Below are positions 8,280 through 16,707 of a DNA stretch of 64,000 nt, piece by piece. Position 1 is the stretch's first letter. Each line of letters starts with the position of its first letter. This DNA comes from Nocardia crassostreae (GTDB lineage Bacteria; Actinomycetota; Actinomycetes; Mycobacteriales; Mycobacteriaceae), in the NCBI RefSeq assembly GCF_001613405.1, contig NZ_BDCH01000020.1, positions 248,001 to 312,000 of the forward strand. The letters are read 5' to 3'. The notes beneath the pieces were generated by a model. That model was given only the letters and a program-made list of their open reading frames with translations. It was not told where the DNA came from and searched no databases. A program made the position numbers and the translations under genes.

Positions 8280-8453
8280 CTACGCGTGTGTGGAACCAGG
8301 AGTTACATCTAGATTCCGCAGACCCTGGGCGAGCAGCTCGGCCATGCGCTCGAGTTGGTCGGGGGTCAGCTGCTTGCCGAACACCGCAGCCTTGATCAAC
8401 TGGCGATGCACCTCGCCGATCTGGGCGATGGCGAGGGATGCGGGTTCCGGCAT
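8280..8453 (-). CDS. Small hypothetical protein (57 aa)
   Basis: A short open frame starting ATG 8453, MPEPASLAIAQIGEVHRQLI..., ending with TAG at 8280. The codons have the G/C-rich third positions of the neighbours, and residues 15-47 could form two amphipathic helices. It lies upstream of the operon starting at 8198, on the same strand. The ribosome site is weak (GAGG about 15 bases upstream). Not recognised. It could be a regulator of the operon or a chance frame. Confidence 0.45.
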   Translation of the reverse strand: MPEPASLAIAQIGEVHRQLIKAAVFGKQLTPDQLERMAELLAQGLRNLDVTPGSTHA

Positions 8454-8608
8454 GGTCCGGCAGATTACCTCGAGTCGAACGTTTGCTCTAGAGTAATCCG
8501 CGTGTCCGTCACCCGCAGAATTCCGCTGGTCCGCAACTTACGAACTGGACCGCTGGATCTGCGGAGTTCCCTGCCCGGCCGATCCGAGCGCTCGTAGGAT
8601 CGAGCGCT

Positions 8609-8839
8609 ATGCGGAAGCCGATAACGGTCGAGTTGGGGGACGTGGCGGCTCGTTTCCTCGAGCGCATGGCGGCCGAGAGCGGACTCGGCGAGTCCGCTTG
8701 GCTGGATGGACATCTGCGATACGAGGCGAAGGTGCTCGAAATCAAGGATGAGCTGCAGAAAGTGGCAGTCGAGATGGGCTCCGCCGGTTTCGCCGGTGAC
8801 GTCGCGACCTGTCCGTCGTGCGGCGCTGTTCAGCTCTGA
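8609..8839 (+). CDS. Small hypothetical protein with C-terminal Cys pair
   Basis: 76 residues: a helical body (ELGDVAARFLERMAAESG, then IKDELQKVAVEMG) ending in TCPSCGAVQL. The CxxC may bind zinc or a thiol partner. It converges on the ArsR gene that ends at 8853, only 13 bases away. Two copies of CGAGCGCT lie just upstream of the start. I do not recognise the family; nearness to the arsenic module is suggestive only. Confidence 0.6.
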   Translation: MRKPITVELGDVAARFLERMAAESGLGESAWLDGHLRYEAKVLEIKDELQKVAVEMGSAGFAGDVATCPSCGAVQL

Positions 8840-8852
8840 GGGGCCGCCCGGC

Positions 8853-9236
8853 CTAGCGGTCGATGAAGACCGAATCGAGTGTGGTGCCCAGCAGCTGTGA
8901 AAGCTGGTGCAGGACTTCGGGTTCTATGCGGTAGTAGAGCTGGGGGCCGCGGCGTTCACGGGACAGCAACCCGGCTTCGCGCAGGATGCGGAGATGGTAG
9001 GTGAGGGTGGGGCCGGGGGCGTTGAAGGCGGTGGTGAGGTCGCATTCGCAGGTTTCGCCGCCCTGGTGCGCGGCGATCATCGAAAGAATGCGCAGGCGCA
9101 GCGGATCGGAGAGGGCCGCGAAGGCCGGGGCCAGGGTGGTGGCGGCCGCGGCGGACAGGGGTGCTCGCGTCAGGGGCGTGGCTCCGCAGGATGAGGAGGG
9201 CACGACCGTGAGGTGCAGCCGCCCGGCTTTCGGCAT
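8853..9236 (-). CDS. ArsR/SmtB-family metalloregulator (arsenic type)
   Basis: 127 residues with a winged-helix fold: ALSDPLRLRILSMIA, then ETCECDLTTAF, then GPTLTYHLRILREAGLLSRERRG, the recognition helix and wing. Cys63 and Cys65 in CECD match the alpha-3 arsenite/antimonite site of classical ArsR (CxC just before the recognition helix); Cys17 could add a ligand. It lies 54 bases downstream of arsM on the same strand, and a CATATCGAAT sequence between them resembles the arms of the arsM/arsR operator at 10075-10127. Expected role: repressor released by As(III). Start ATG 9236; a later start is possible. Confidence 0.85.
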   Translation of the reverse strand: MPKAGRLHLTVVPSSSCGATPLTRAPLSAAAATTLAPAFAALSDPLRLRILSMIAAHQGGETCECDLTTAFNAPGPTLTYHLRILREAGLLSRERRGPQLYYRIEPEVLHQLSQLLGTTLDSVFIDR

Positions 9237-9290
9237 TCATCGATAGTGACGCATATCGAATCGGTGGGCAATATGCGCGCAGCCGCCGAG

Positions 9291-10055
9291 CTAACGCGGT
9301 TTGACGGCTTTCACGATCGCCGAGTGCATCTCCGGCGCGACCTGATGGGTGGGGGTGACTTCGATCTCGGTGAATCCGGCGGCGGTCAGGCCGGAGCGGT
9401 ACTCGCTCACCGAGAGCGCACCGGCTATGCAGCCGGTGTGGCTACCGCGGGCGCGACGGTCGGCGGGGGTGAGGTGATCCTCGGCGATAACGTCGGTGAC
9501 GCCGAACCGGCCGCCGGGGCGCAGGACGCGGAAGGTCTCGGCGAAGACGGCGGGTTTGTCGGGGGAGAGGTTGATGACGCAGTTGGAGATGACCACGTCG
9601 ACCGAGGCGTCGGGCAGGGGAATGGATTCGATGGCGCCCCGCAGGAATTCGACGTTCTCCGCCCCGGCCGCGGCCGCGTTCGCACGCGCCAGGTCGAGCA
9701 TTTCGTCGGTCATGTCGAGGCCGTAGGCCGTGCCGGACGGGCCGACCCGCCGCGCGGACAGCAGCACATCGAGGCCGCCGCCGGAGCCCAGGTCGAGAAC
9801 GGTCTCGCCGCTGCGCAATTCGGCGACGGCGGTCGGATTGCCGCAGCCGAGGCTCGCCGCCACGGCGTCGGCGGGAATCGCGTCCCGATCGGCCTCGGGG
9901 TAGAGGCGATTGCCGAAGCCCGCCTCGTCGAAGGTTGCCGTATCGCCGCATCCGCCGGGACCGCAACAGCCGCCGGATTGCTTGAATGATGTTGCCGCCG
10001 TGGCATATCGGGCACGGACCGCCTCGCGGATCTCGTCCTGTCCGGGATCGCTCAT
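9291..10055 (-). CDS. arsM: Arsenite S-adenosylmethionine methyltransferase
   Basis: 254 residues. SAM loop VLDLGSGGGLDVLLSA, then SNCVINLSPDK, the ArsM signature. The three conserved As(III)-binding cysteines are present: Cys71 (SLGCGNPT), Cys159 (SNCVINL) and Cys209 (HTGCIAGA). An extra N-terminal Cys-rich segment (SGGCCGPGGCGD, Cys30, 31 and 36) may capture arsenite. The reaction is methylation of As(III) to mono-, di- and trimethyl arsenicals, detoxifying by volatilisation. Start ATG 10055 follows AGGTAGGTG. It diverges from a second ArsR gene (10152) across a 96-bp spacer with a strong inverted repeat. Confidence 0.93.
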   Translation of the reverse strand: MSDPGQDEIREAVRARYATAATSFKQSGGCCGPGGCGDTATFDEAGFGNRLYPEADRDAIPADAVAASLGCGNPTAVAELRSGETVLDLGSGGGLDVLLSARRVGPSGTAYGLDMTDEMLDLARANAAAAGAENVEFLRGAIESIPLPDASVDVVISNCVINLSPDKPAVFAETFRVLRPGGRFGVTDVIAEDHLTPADRRARGSHTGCIAGALSVSEYRSGLTAAGFTEIEVTPTHQVAPEMHSAIVKAVKPR

Positions 10056-10074
10056 GATGACACCTACCTGTGAG

Positions 10075-10127
10075 ACATATATCGAAATCATCGGACACCT
10101 CCAGCTTGCCACCCTTTCGACATATGT
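10075..10127. promoter_or_regulatory. Inverted-repeat operator between arsM and arsR
   Basis: ACATATATCGAAA (10075-10087) and TTTCGACATATGT (10115-10127) are inverted copies matching at 12 of 13 positions. Both arms contain the ATAT-rich core usual for ArsR operators. The site lies between divergent start codons and could control both. A related CATATCGAAT half-site lies between arsM and the downstream ArsR gene. Confidence 0.65.
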
Positions 10128-10151
10128 CAATATCCTCGATAGGGTGGATTC

Positions 10152-10505
10152 GTGCCCAAGCCGCTGCCCGTGATCGATATGTCCGCCCCGGTCTGTTGCG
10201 TACCGGTTGCCGCCGAGCCGATCGACGAGCCGATGGCGCTCGAAGTGGCCTTGCGGCTCAAGGCCATCGCCGATCCGGCGCGGGTGCGCCTGATGTCGAT
10301 CCTGCTGACCTCGCGCGCCACCATGAGCACCGGTGAACTGGCTGCGCTGGTGGAGCTCGCCGAGTCCACCGTCAGTCATCACCTGGGGCAATTGCGCAAG
10401 GCCGGATTCGTGGAATCCGAGCGGCAAGGGATGGCCGTGCAGCACGGCGCCCGCCGCGAGGCGCTCGCGGCATTGTGTCTGGTGCTGGATCCGAACTGCT
10501 GCTGA
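10152..10505 (+). CDS. arsR: ArsR-family arsenic sensor with paired cysteines
   Basis: 117 residues. Winged helix: ALRLKAIADPARVRLMSILL, TGELAALVELAESTVSHHLGQLRKAG, then a wing. Metal-site candidates are Cys15-Cys16 near the N-terminus and Cys116-Cys117 as the last two residues. Known: the Corynebacterium glutamicum ArsR uses Cys15, Cys16 and Cys55; here position 55 is Arg, so the C-terminal pair (or Cys109) may complete the site. Start GTG 10152. Divergent from arsM with a shared operator, so it is the likely direct regulator of arsM. Confidence 0.88.
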   Translation: MPKPLPVIDMSAPVCCVPVAAEPIDEPMALEVALRLKAIADPARVRLMSILLTSRATMSTGELAALVELAESTVSHHLGQLRKAGFVESERQGMAVQHGARREALAALCLVLDPNCC

Positions 10506-10599
10506 GAACCGCGCTTCCCCTGCCTGAATCGGGCAAATCGGTTCACCCTGCGTATGCTGACGCGCGGTCGAACCGATCGAACGAGGAGCACCCGGATTC

Positions 10600-12362
10600 A
10601 TGACAGCAGCACCGGCCACCATGTGCGCGGCGTTTCAGGCGACTATCGCCCGGTATGCGGGGGAGGTCGCGGTACGCACGGCCGGGGATGCGAGCACGCT
10701 GACCTTCGGCGACTGGGGACGACAGGTGCGCACGCTGGCGGGCGGATTCGCCGCGCTGGGCGTCGGGCACGGCAGCAAGGTCGCACTCATGCTGGCCAAT
10801 CGGCCGGAGTTCTATCCAATCGACACCGCGGTGGTTCACCTTGGGGCGGCGCCGTTTTCGATGTACAATACCTCCTCGCCGGAGCAGCTGAACCATCTGC
10901 TCGGCGATTCCGGGGCCGAGGTCGTGGTGTGTGAATCCCAGTTCCTGCCGGTGATCGCCAAGGGGCGCACGGGAACCGCGGTCCGGCACATCGTGTGCAT
11001 CGACGGCGGCGATGCGGAAACCCTGAGCCTCGAGGACCTCGCCGCGCGGGTCGATGCGGACTTCGATTTCGAATCGGCTGGCGCGCGGTGCAACCCGATG
11101 ATGTGCTGACCCTCATCTACACCTCCGGCACCACGGGCGCGCCCAAGGGCGTGCAGATCACTCACGCCAATATGGTCGCCATGTCGGAGGCCACCGTCAG
11201 CCTGGCCGGAGCCGACCACAACGAACGCGTGCTGTCGTTCCTGCCGTCGGCTCACATCGCCGATCGCTGGTCGGCGCTGTATCTGAGCATGTACGTCGGT
11301 TCCACCATCACCACCGTCGCCGATCGCACCGGATTCGCCCCGGGCCTTGCCGATTGCCGCCCCACCCTGCTCGGCGCGGTCCCGCAGGTGTGGCAGAAGC
11401 TGCGCACCGGCATCGAGGACAAGCTGGCCGAATCCACCGGAGCCAAGGCGGCACTCGCGCACTGGGCGGTCGGCGTCGGCCGTCAGGTCTCCTATGCCCG
11501 GCTCGCGGGTGAGTCGGTCGGACCGCTGCTGGGCATCCAGCACGCCATTGCCGATGCCCTGGTGCTGTCGAAAGTGCGTGCCGCACTGGGCCTGAACGAC
11601 ATCAAGGTCGCCATCTCCGGCGCCGCGCCGGTCTCGCCGGAACTGCTGCGCTACTTCAACGGCCTCGGCATCGAGGTCAGCGATGCCTGGGGCATGTCCG
11701 AGCTGTCGGGCATGGCCACGCTGTGCCCGCCGGGACGGCTGCTCCTGGGCACGGTCGGAAAGCCGGTGCAGGGCATGCGGATCCGCATTGCCGAGGACGG
11801 CGAGGTGCTGGTGGCCGGGCCGCTCATCATGAAGGGCTATCTGAACCGGCCCGAGCAGACCGCCGAGATCCTGGATTCGGAGGGCTGGCTGCACACCGGC
11901 GATATCGGCGAACTCGACGCCGACGGCTACCTGCGCATTGTCGACCGTAAAAAGGAACTCATCATCAATGCCGGTGGCAAGAATATGTCGCCGTCCAATA
12001 TCGAGAACTGGATCAAGGCGTTCGCGCCGCTCGTCGGCCAGGCCATCGCCATCGGCGACAATCGTAAATACAATTGCGCGCTGATCGCCCTCGATCCGGA
12101 TGCGGCCGCCGCTTTCGCCGAAAAGCACGGCATTGCCGCCGATCCCGCGGCATTGGCCGCGAATCCCGAGGTGGAGCGTGTTATCGCCGCGGCGATCGAG
12201 CAGGCCAACGCCAAACTCTCGCGCATCGAACAGGTGAAGAAGTTCCGCATCGTCAGCGAGTTCTGGCAGCCCGGCGGGGAATTGCTCACCCCCACCATGA
12301 AACCGCGCCGCAAGCCGATCAACGAGCGCTACGCGAGTGTCATCGAGGAGATGTACTCCTGA
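10600..12362 (+). CDS. Long-chain acyl-CoA ligase (FadD-type), frameshifted
   Basis: About 587 residues if one base is restored. Adenylate-forming motifs: LIYTSGTTGAPKGV (P-loop), a DAWGMSELSG motif, HTGDIGELDADGYLRI and RKKELIINAGGKNMSP, with a C-terminal Lys region. The N-terminal part ends in frame 1 near 11109 after DFDFES; the rest runs in another frame from RAVQPDDVL. One missing base around 11076-11083 explains both. Reaction: fatty acid + ATP + CoA to acyl-CoA, cytosolic or membrane-associated. Length and the NTSSPEQ segment resemble mycobacterial FadD15-like ligases; the exact member is uncertain. Start ATG 10600. Confidence 0.87.
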
Positions 12363-12477
12363 TCCGGAGCCATCCGGAATACGTCCCCGAGCAGCCGATA
12401 TCCCGCTCCCGCCGCGAATCCGCGGCGATCGTGCGAGAATCGGCGTGCTCGTGACCCCGATCCGTGCAGGAGATTTC

Positions 12478-12732
12478 GTGCGCACTGGAAATATCGTCCG
12501 CTGGTCCGTCGCGGAAGCCATGGGGCTGTCGGCGCTCTCGGTCACCGCCGTGGGCACCGCGAACGCGGAGGTCAGCTTCACCTACCGCTGTACCGCCGAG
12601 GATTGGTCCGGTAATCAGCTGCCCGCCGTCACGGTCGAGGTGCGCAAGGGCAAGAACCAGGCGCGCTATGCGGCCCGGCCGGAATGGCGCGGTCAGGCCA
12701 AGTTCGAAACCATCGAGTGCACGCCGGTTTGA
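12478..12732 (+). CDS. Small secreted hypothetical protein
   Basis: 84 residues. The N-terminus (VRTGNIVRWSVAEAMG) runs into a weak hydrophobic stretch ending VGTANA, an AxA signal-peptidase site, so the mature part starts EVSFTYRC. Two cysteines in the mature part (YRC and IEC) could form a disulfide. GTG 12478 follows AGGAG with 5-base spacing. No family recognised. It lies between the acyl-CoA ligase and a convergent thioesterase. Confidence 0.65.
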   Translation: MRTGNIVRWSVAEAMGLSALSVTAVGTANAEVSFTYRCTAEDWSGNQLPAVTVEVRKGKNQARYAARPEWRGQAKFETIECTPV

Positions 12733-12739
12733 CCGACTC

Positions 12740-13156
12740 TCAGAGCACCGCCTGCGTCTGAGTGACTTTCGCGACGAGTTTTCCGGCGTCGTCGTGGATT
12801 TCGGTTTCGACGACGATGAAGCTGCGACCCGCGTGAATGGGCCGGGCCGAGGCGGTGGCGTGGCCCGAGCGGACCGCGCGCAGGAAATTCGTCTTCGATT
12901 CGACCGTCGTGGTGCCCTGCTTGCCGTCGGGCAGATTGAGGAATGCGCAGACCGCGCCGGTCGAATCGGCCAGTGACATCAGGACACCGCCGTGCATCGT
13001 CCCGCCCAGCGTGCACAGCGATTCGTCCCACGCCAATCGGGTGCGCACCAGTTCGGGCCCGTGTTCGAGCACCTCGATACCGAGCTTCTCGCTGAATGGC
13101 ATGGTGGCGAACAGCTGTGTGCCGATCGGGTCCAGAACAGTGTCGATATCGGTCAT
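12740..13156 (-). CDS. PaaI-family hotdog thioesterase
   Basis: 138 residues. The hotdog signature GGTMHGGVLMSLADSTG is that of PaaI/YdiI acyl-CoA thioesterases, followed by TTVESKTNFLRAV and the strand RSFIVVETEIHD. The reaction is hydrolysis of (aryl)acyl-CoA; the substrate is not predictable. It ends 8 bases from the convergent secreted protein and follows the acyl-CoA ligase locus. Standard family length, no defect seen. Confidence 0.88.
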   Translation of the reverse strand: MTDIDTVLDPIGTQLFATMPFSEKLGIEVLEHGPELVRTRLAWDESLCTLGGTMHGGVLMSLADSTGAVCAFLNLPDGKQGTTTVESKTNFLRAVRSGHATASARPIHAGRSFIVVETEIHDDAGKLVAKVTQTQAVL

Positions 13157-13261
13157 GGGATCGACTCTGCCGCAGTGCGCGCGGCAGGTCGATTACCTCC
13201 CGGGTAAAGCCCGCGGTCAGCGGAAGTGTCACCCGCGGCCGGGTTCTGCGAGACTCTCCCG

Positions 13262-16200
13262 GTGCGGGTAGGTGTGCTTGGGCCGGTTCAGGTTGTGGCG
13301 GATGACGGGTCTCCGGTGGAGATCGGCGGGGTGCGGGTGCGGATGCTGGCGGCTCGGCTGGGGCTCGAAGGCGGCGGGGCGGTGCCGGTCGGTGCGCTGA
13401 TCGACGGGCTGTGGGGCGAGGAGGCGCCGGGCGAGGCGGCCGGTGCACTGCAAGCATTGGTGTCGCGGCTGCGGAAAGCCCTGCGCGGGGTCGGAACCGT
13501 GGAGCTCGGGGCGGGCGGGTATCGGCTGCCGGAGGTGCGGCTGGACGCATAGCGGTTCGAAGACCTGGTGCGGCAGGGGCGCAAGGAACTCGCGGCCGGG
13601 CGCGTAGAGGCCGCCGCCGCGATATTCCGGGAGGCCCTGGGGCTGTGGCGCGGCGAGGCGCTCGGTGATGTGGCGGACGCGCCGTTCGTGCGCGCGGTCG
13701 CCGCGCGCCTGACCGATCTGCGGGCCGGTGCCACGGAGGACTGGTTCGAGGCCGAACTGCGGGTGGGCCGGTACGCCGACATCATGGGAGAGCTGGAGAA
13801 GGCGGCCGAGGAGAACCAGCTCAGCGAACGACTGGCGGCACTGCGCATGCGGGCGCTGGCCGCAGCCGGGCGGCAGTCCGATGCGCTGGCCGCCTACGAG
13901 GAGATGCGCGCCCGCCTCGACGACGAACTGGGCATCGACCCGTCCGCCGAACTGCGCGAGACGCATCTGGCGCTGTTGCGTGGGGAGCTCGAAACACCGG
14001 TCGCGCGTAGGGAACCCGTTGCCAACCGGCTGCCCGCGAGATTGACGAGCTTCATCGGCCGCGATGCCGAACTGGATCGGCTGAGTCACCTGCTCGCCGA
14101 CTCCAGGCTGGTCACCATTGTCGGCCCGGGCGGAGCGGGCAAGACCCGCCTTTCCCTGGAAGCCATGGACCGGTATGACAGCGGCCCAGTGTTTTTCGTA
14201 CCTCTCGCCGAAGTCGGCGCACCGGACCAGCTGGCGGATGCCGTGGCGGGCGCACTCGACGACAGCTCCGACGAACGCCGCGCCGACCAGACCGCCCGCC
14301 TCGTCGAACTCCTGAATGTCGGTGCGGCCGTACTGGTTCTGGACAACTGCGAACACCTCATCGGCGCCGCCGCCGAACTGGCCGAACATCTCCTCGACCG
14401 CCTGCCGCTCCTGCGCATCCTCGCCACCAGCCGCGAGCCCCTCGCAATCACCGGCGAGACGCTCTGGCATCTGGATCCCCTCGCCATCCCGGCGGGCACC
14501 CCCGAACCAACTGCGGCACAGCAGTTCTCGGCCGTGCAGCTGTTCCTGGCCCGTGCCACCGCGGTCCGCCCCGACTTCACTCTCGACGACCGCACCGTCG
14601 GCCCGGTCGTGGAAATCTGCCGCCAACTCGACGGCCAGCCCCTCGCTCTCGAACTGGCCGCCGCCAAACTCCGCTCCATGACCGTCGACCAGATCGCCCG
14701 CCGCCTCGACGACCGCTTCCGCCTGCTCACCTCCGGCAGCCGCACCGCCCTACCTCGCCAGCGCACCCTGCTCGCCCTGGTCGAATGGAGCTGGGACCTC
14801 CTGGAACAGCCCGAGCGCATCCTCGCCCGCCGCCTGTCCCTCTTCCCCGGCGGCGCGACAGTCGAAGCCCTGGAAGCGATCTGCTCCGGTCCGGACCTCC
14901 CCGCCGCCGACATCATCTACACCCTCGACACCCTCGTTGAGAAATCCATCGTCACCCGATCCAACGACGACCACCCCCGCTACCGCATGCTGGAAACCGT
15001 CCGCGCCTACGCCGCAGACCAACTCACCGACTCTCTCGACGACCTCACCCCTCGCTTCGCGGACCACTTCCTATCCCTCGCGGAGGAAAACGAACCCCTC
15101 CTCCGCGCCGGTGACCAACTCCGCGCCATCGCCGTCTTCGACGCCGAACACCCCAATATGGCCGCCGCCCTCCGCATGACCCTGGCCGCCGCGGCATCGG
15201 ATCCGGCTTCCCCTGCGGCCGGGGCGGAGCAGGCGGCGCGGTTCGTTCGGGCCTTGTTCTGGTACTGGGGAATTCGGGGGATGAGCACGCAGTTCGAGAC
15301 CTCGCTGGCGGAGGTGCTGCGGTTGGGGGATGCGCTGCCGGAGGCGACTCGGGCTGCGTTCCGGGTGATTCAGTCGATGGCGGGGTCGGGTCTCACGGAG
15401 TCTGCGTCGGCGGAGTCGCTGCTCGCGGAGAGTGAGCGGACCGGGGCGCTGCATTTCCATCCGGGACTGCCGCTGTGGGCTTCGATGCTCGCGTCGATCA
15501 CCGGTGATGCGGAACTCGGTGAGCGGCAGCTCGAATTGGCGCTGGCCTGGCCGGATCCCTGGGTGCGGGCCAGTGCGAATTTCGCCCGCGATATCGCCCT
15601 GACCGGCAATGGCGACCAGCCCGCCGGGGCCGACGCCCGGCGAGAAGCCTTGCGCGGCTTCGAAACTGTCGGCGACCGCTGGGGTTTGGGCATGACGCTG
15701 CTCGCCGTGGCGCGCGATCACTCGCTGCGCGGCGAGCACGAGCCCGCCCTCGCCGCCTACTCGCGCGCGGTGGCCGTCGCCTCCGAACTGGGCATGGAAG
15801 ACGACATTCTGGTCAGCCGAACCGAATTGGCGACAGAGCGCATGCGGGCCGGTGACCTGCCCGGAGCCCTCCGGGACATCGAGGCCGCCCAGCAACTGGC
15901 CGCCGCGCTCGGCTACACCCGCCTGGACGCCCTCATCCTGCTGATCCGCGCCGAATACCACCGCCGCACAGGCGACATCCCACAAGCCGACCGCGACCTG
16001 GACCACTTGGAACAGCGCCTCGAACGCCTCCCCGCCGCCATCGCCAAGTCCGCCGCGAACCGAATCCTGTTCACCCGCGCCGCCAATCGCCTCACCGCCG
16101 GTGCAACCGCCGAAACCCGCGCGATCCTCCCGTCCCTGCTCACCACCTCCGCCGTCAATGGTGATACGGCCTCCACCGCACAGTCCGCCGCCCAGATCGC

Positions 16201-16453
16201 CGAACTCCTGGCCAAACTGCACCTCCTGGAAGACCGCCCCGAGGCCGCCGCGACCGCACTGGGCCTGAGCGCCGCGATCCGCGGCGTATTCGACTCGGGC
16301 GAGCCCGAACTGCACGCCCTCCGAGCAACCCTCACCACCCGCCTGGGCAGTGAGGCCTTCCACTCGGCCTACCACCGCGGCGCCGATCTTCCTCACGAAG
16401 CCGCCCTGACCAGCCTGTCCGAGGAGTGTGGCCAACCGCTCACGACCTCTTGA
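13262..16453 (+). CDS. SARP/AfsR-type regulator with ATPase domain, interrupted by an amber codon
   Basis: About 1063 residues including the interruption. Order: OmpR-like winged helix (VRVGVLGPVQVV to LPEVRLDA), bacterial transcriptional activation domain (RFEDLVRQGRKEL to GIDPSAELRETH), STAND ATPase (FIGRDAELDRL, P-loop VGPGGAGKTRLS, Walker B VLVLDNCEHL, TSREPL sensor), then TPR-like repeats. TAG at 13550-13552 lies in frame exactly between the two DNA-binding subdomains; the sense frame resumes immediately. Start GTG 13262. Targets are unknown; such proteins activate secondary metabolism or stress genes. Codon style changes abruptly around 15190-15600. Confidence 0.87.
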
Positions 16454-16454
16454 C

Positions 16455-16478
16455 CGCCGCGCACCCGGGTGCGCGGCG
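16455..16478 (+). terminator. Hairpin terminator after the SARP gene
   Basis: A perfect palindrome (CGCCGCGCACCC and its complement) begins 2 bases after the regulator's stop codon. With the next palindrome (16633-16687) it accounts for most of the structured sequence in this intergenic stretch. Confidence 0.6.
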
Positions 16479-16632
16479 AGGAGCGGTGAGCCACCGTCGA
16501 CCGCGCCGGTTCGAATGCGCCGAATAGGTTGGGCCCAGCCGCCTCTGCGCGGGCTCGCACCCGGAGGTGAGCGTCGCGAGTAGTTCGGGTGAAGGTCGCT
16601 GCAGTGCCGCCGGAATGCGCGGCGCACGCCGA

Positions 16633-16687
16633 CAGCCGGGAATTCGGCGGCGATCTCTCGGGGAGGCCGCTGCCGAATTCCCGGCTG
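16633..16687. terminator. Long hairpin before the serine hydrolase 3' end
   Basis: CAGCCGGGAATTCGGC (16633-16648) pairs perfectly with 16672-16687 across a 23-base loop. It lies 21 bases beyond the stop of the minus-strand hydrolase (16708) and probably ends its transcript. Confidence 0.6.
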
Positions 16688-16707
16688 CACGGTGGTCGAT
16701 CGGGTTG

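Noticed and set aside
10836..12581. 581-codon minus-strand frame over the acyl-CoA ligase
   Set aside because: Antisense frame without motifs; the ligase motifs are complete on the plus strand.
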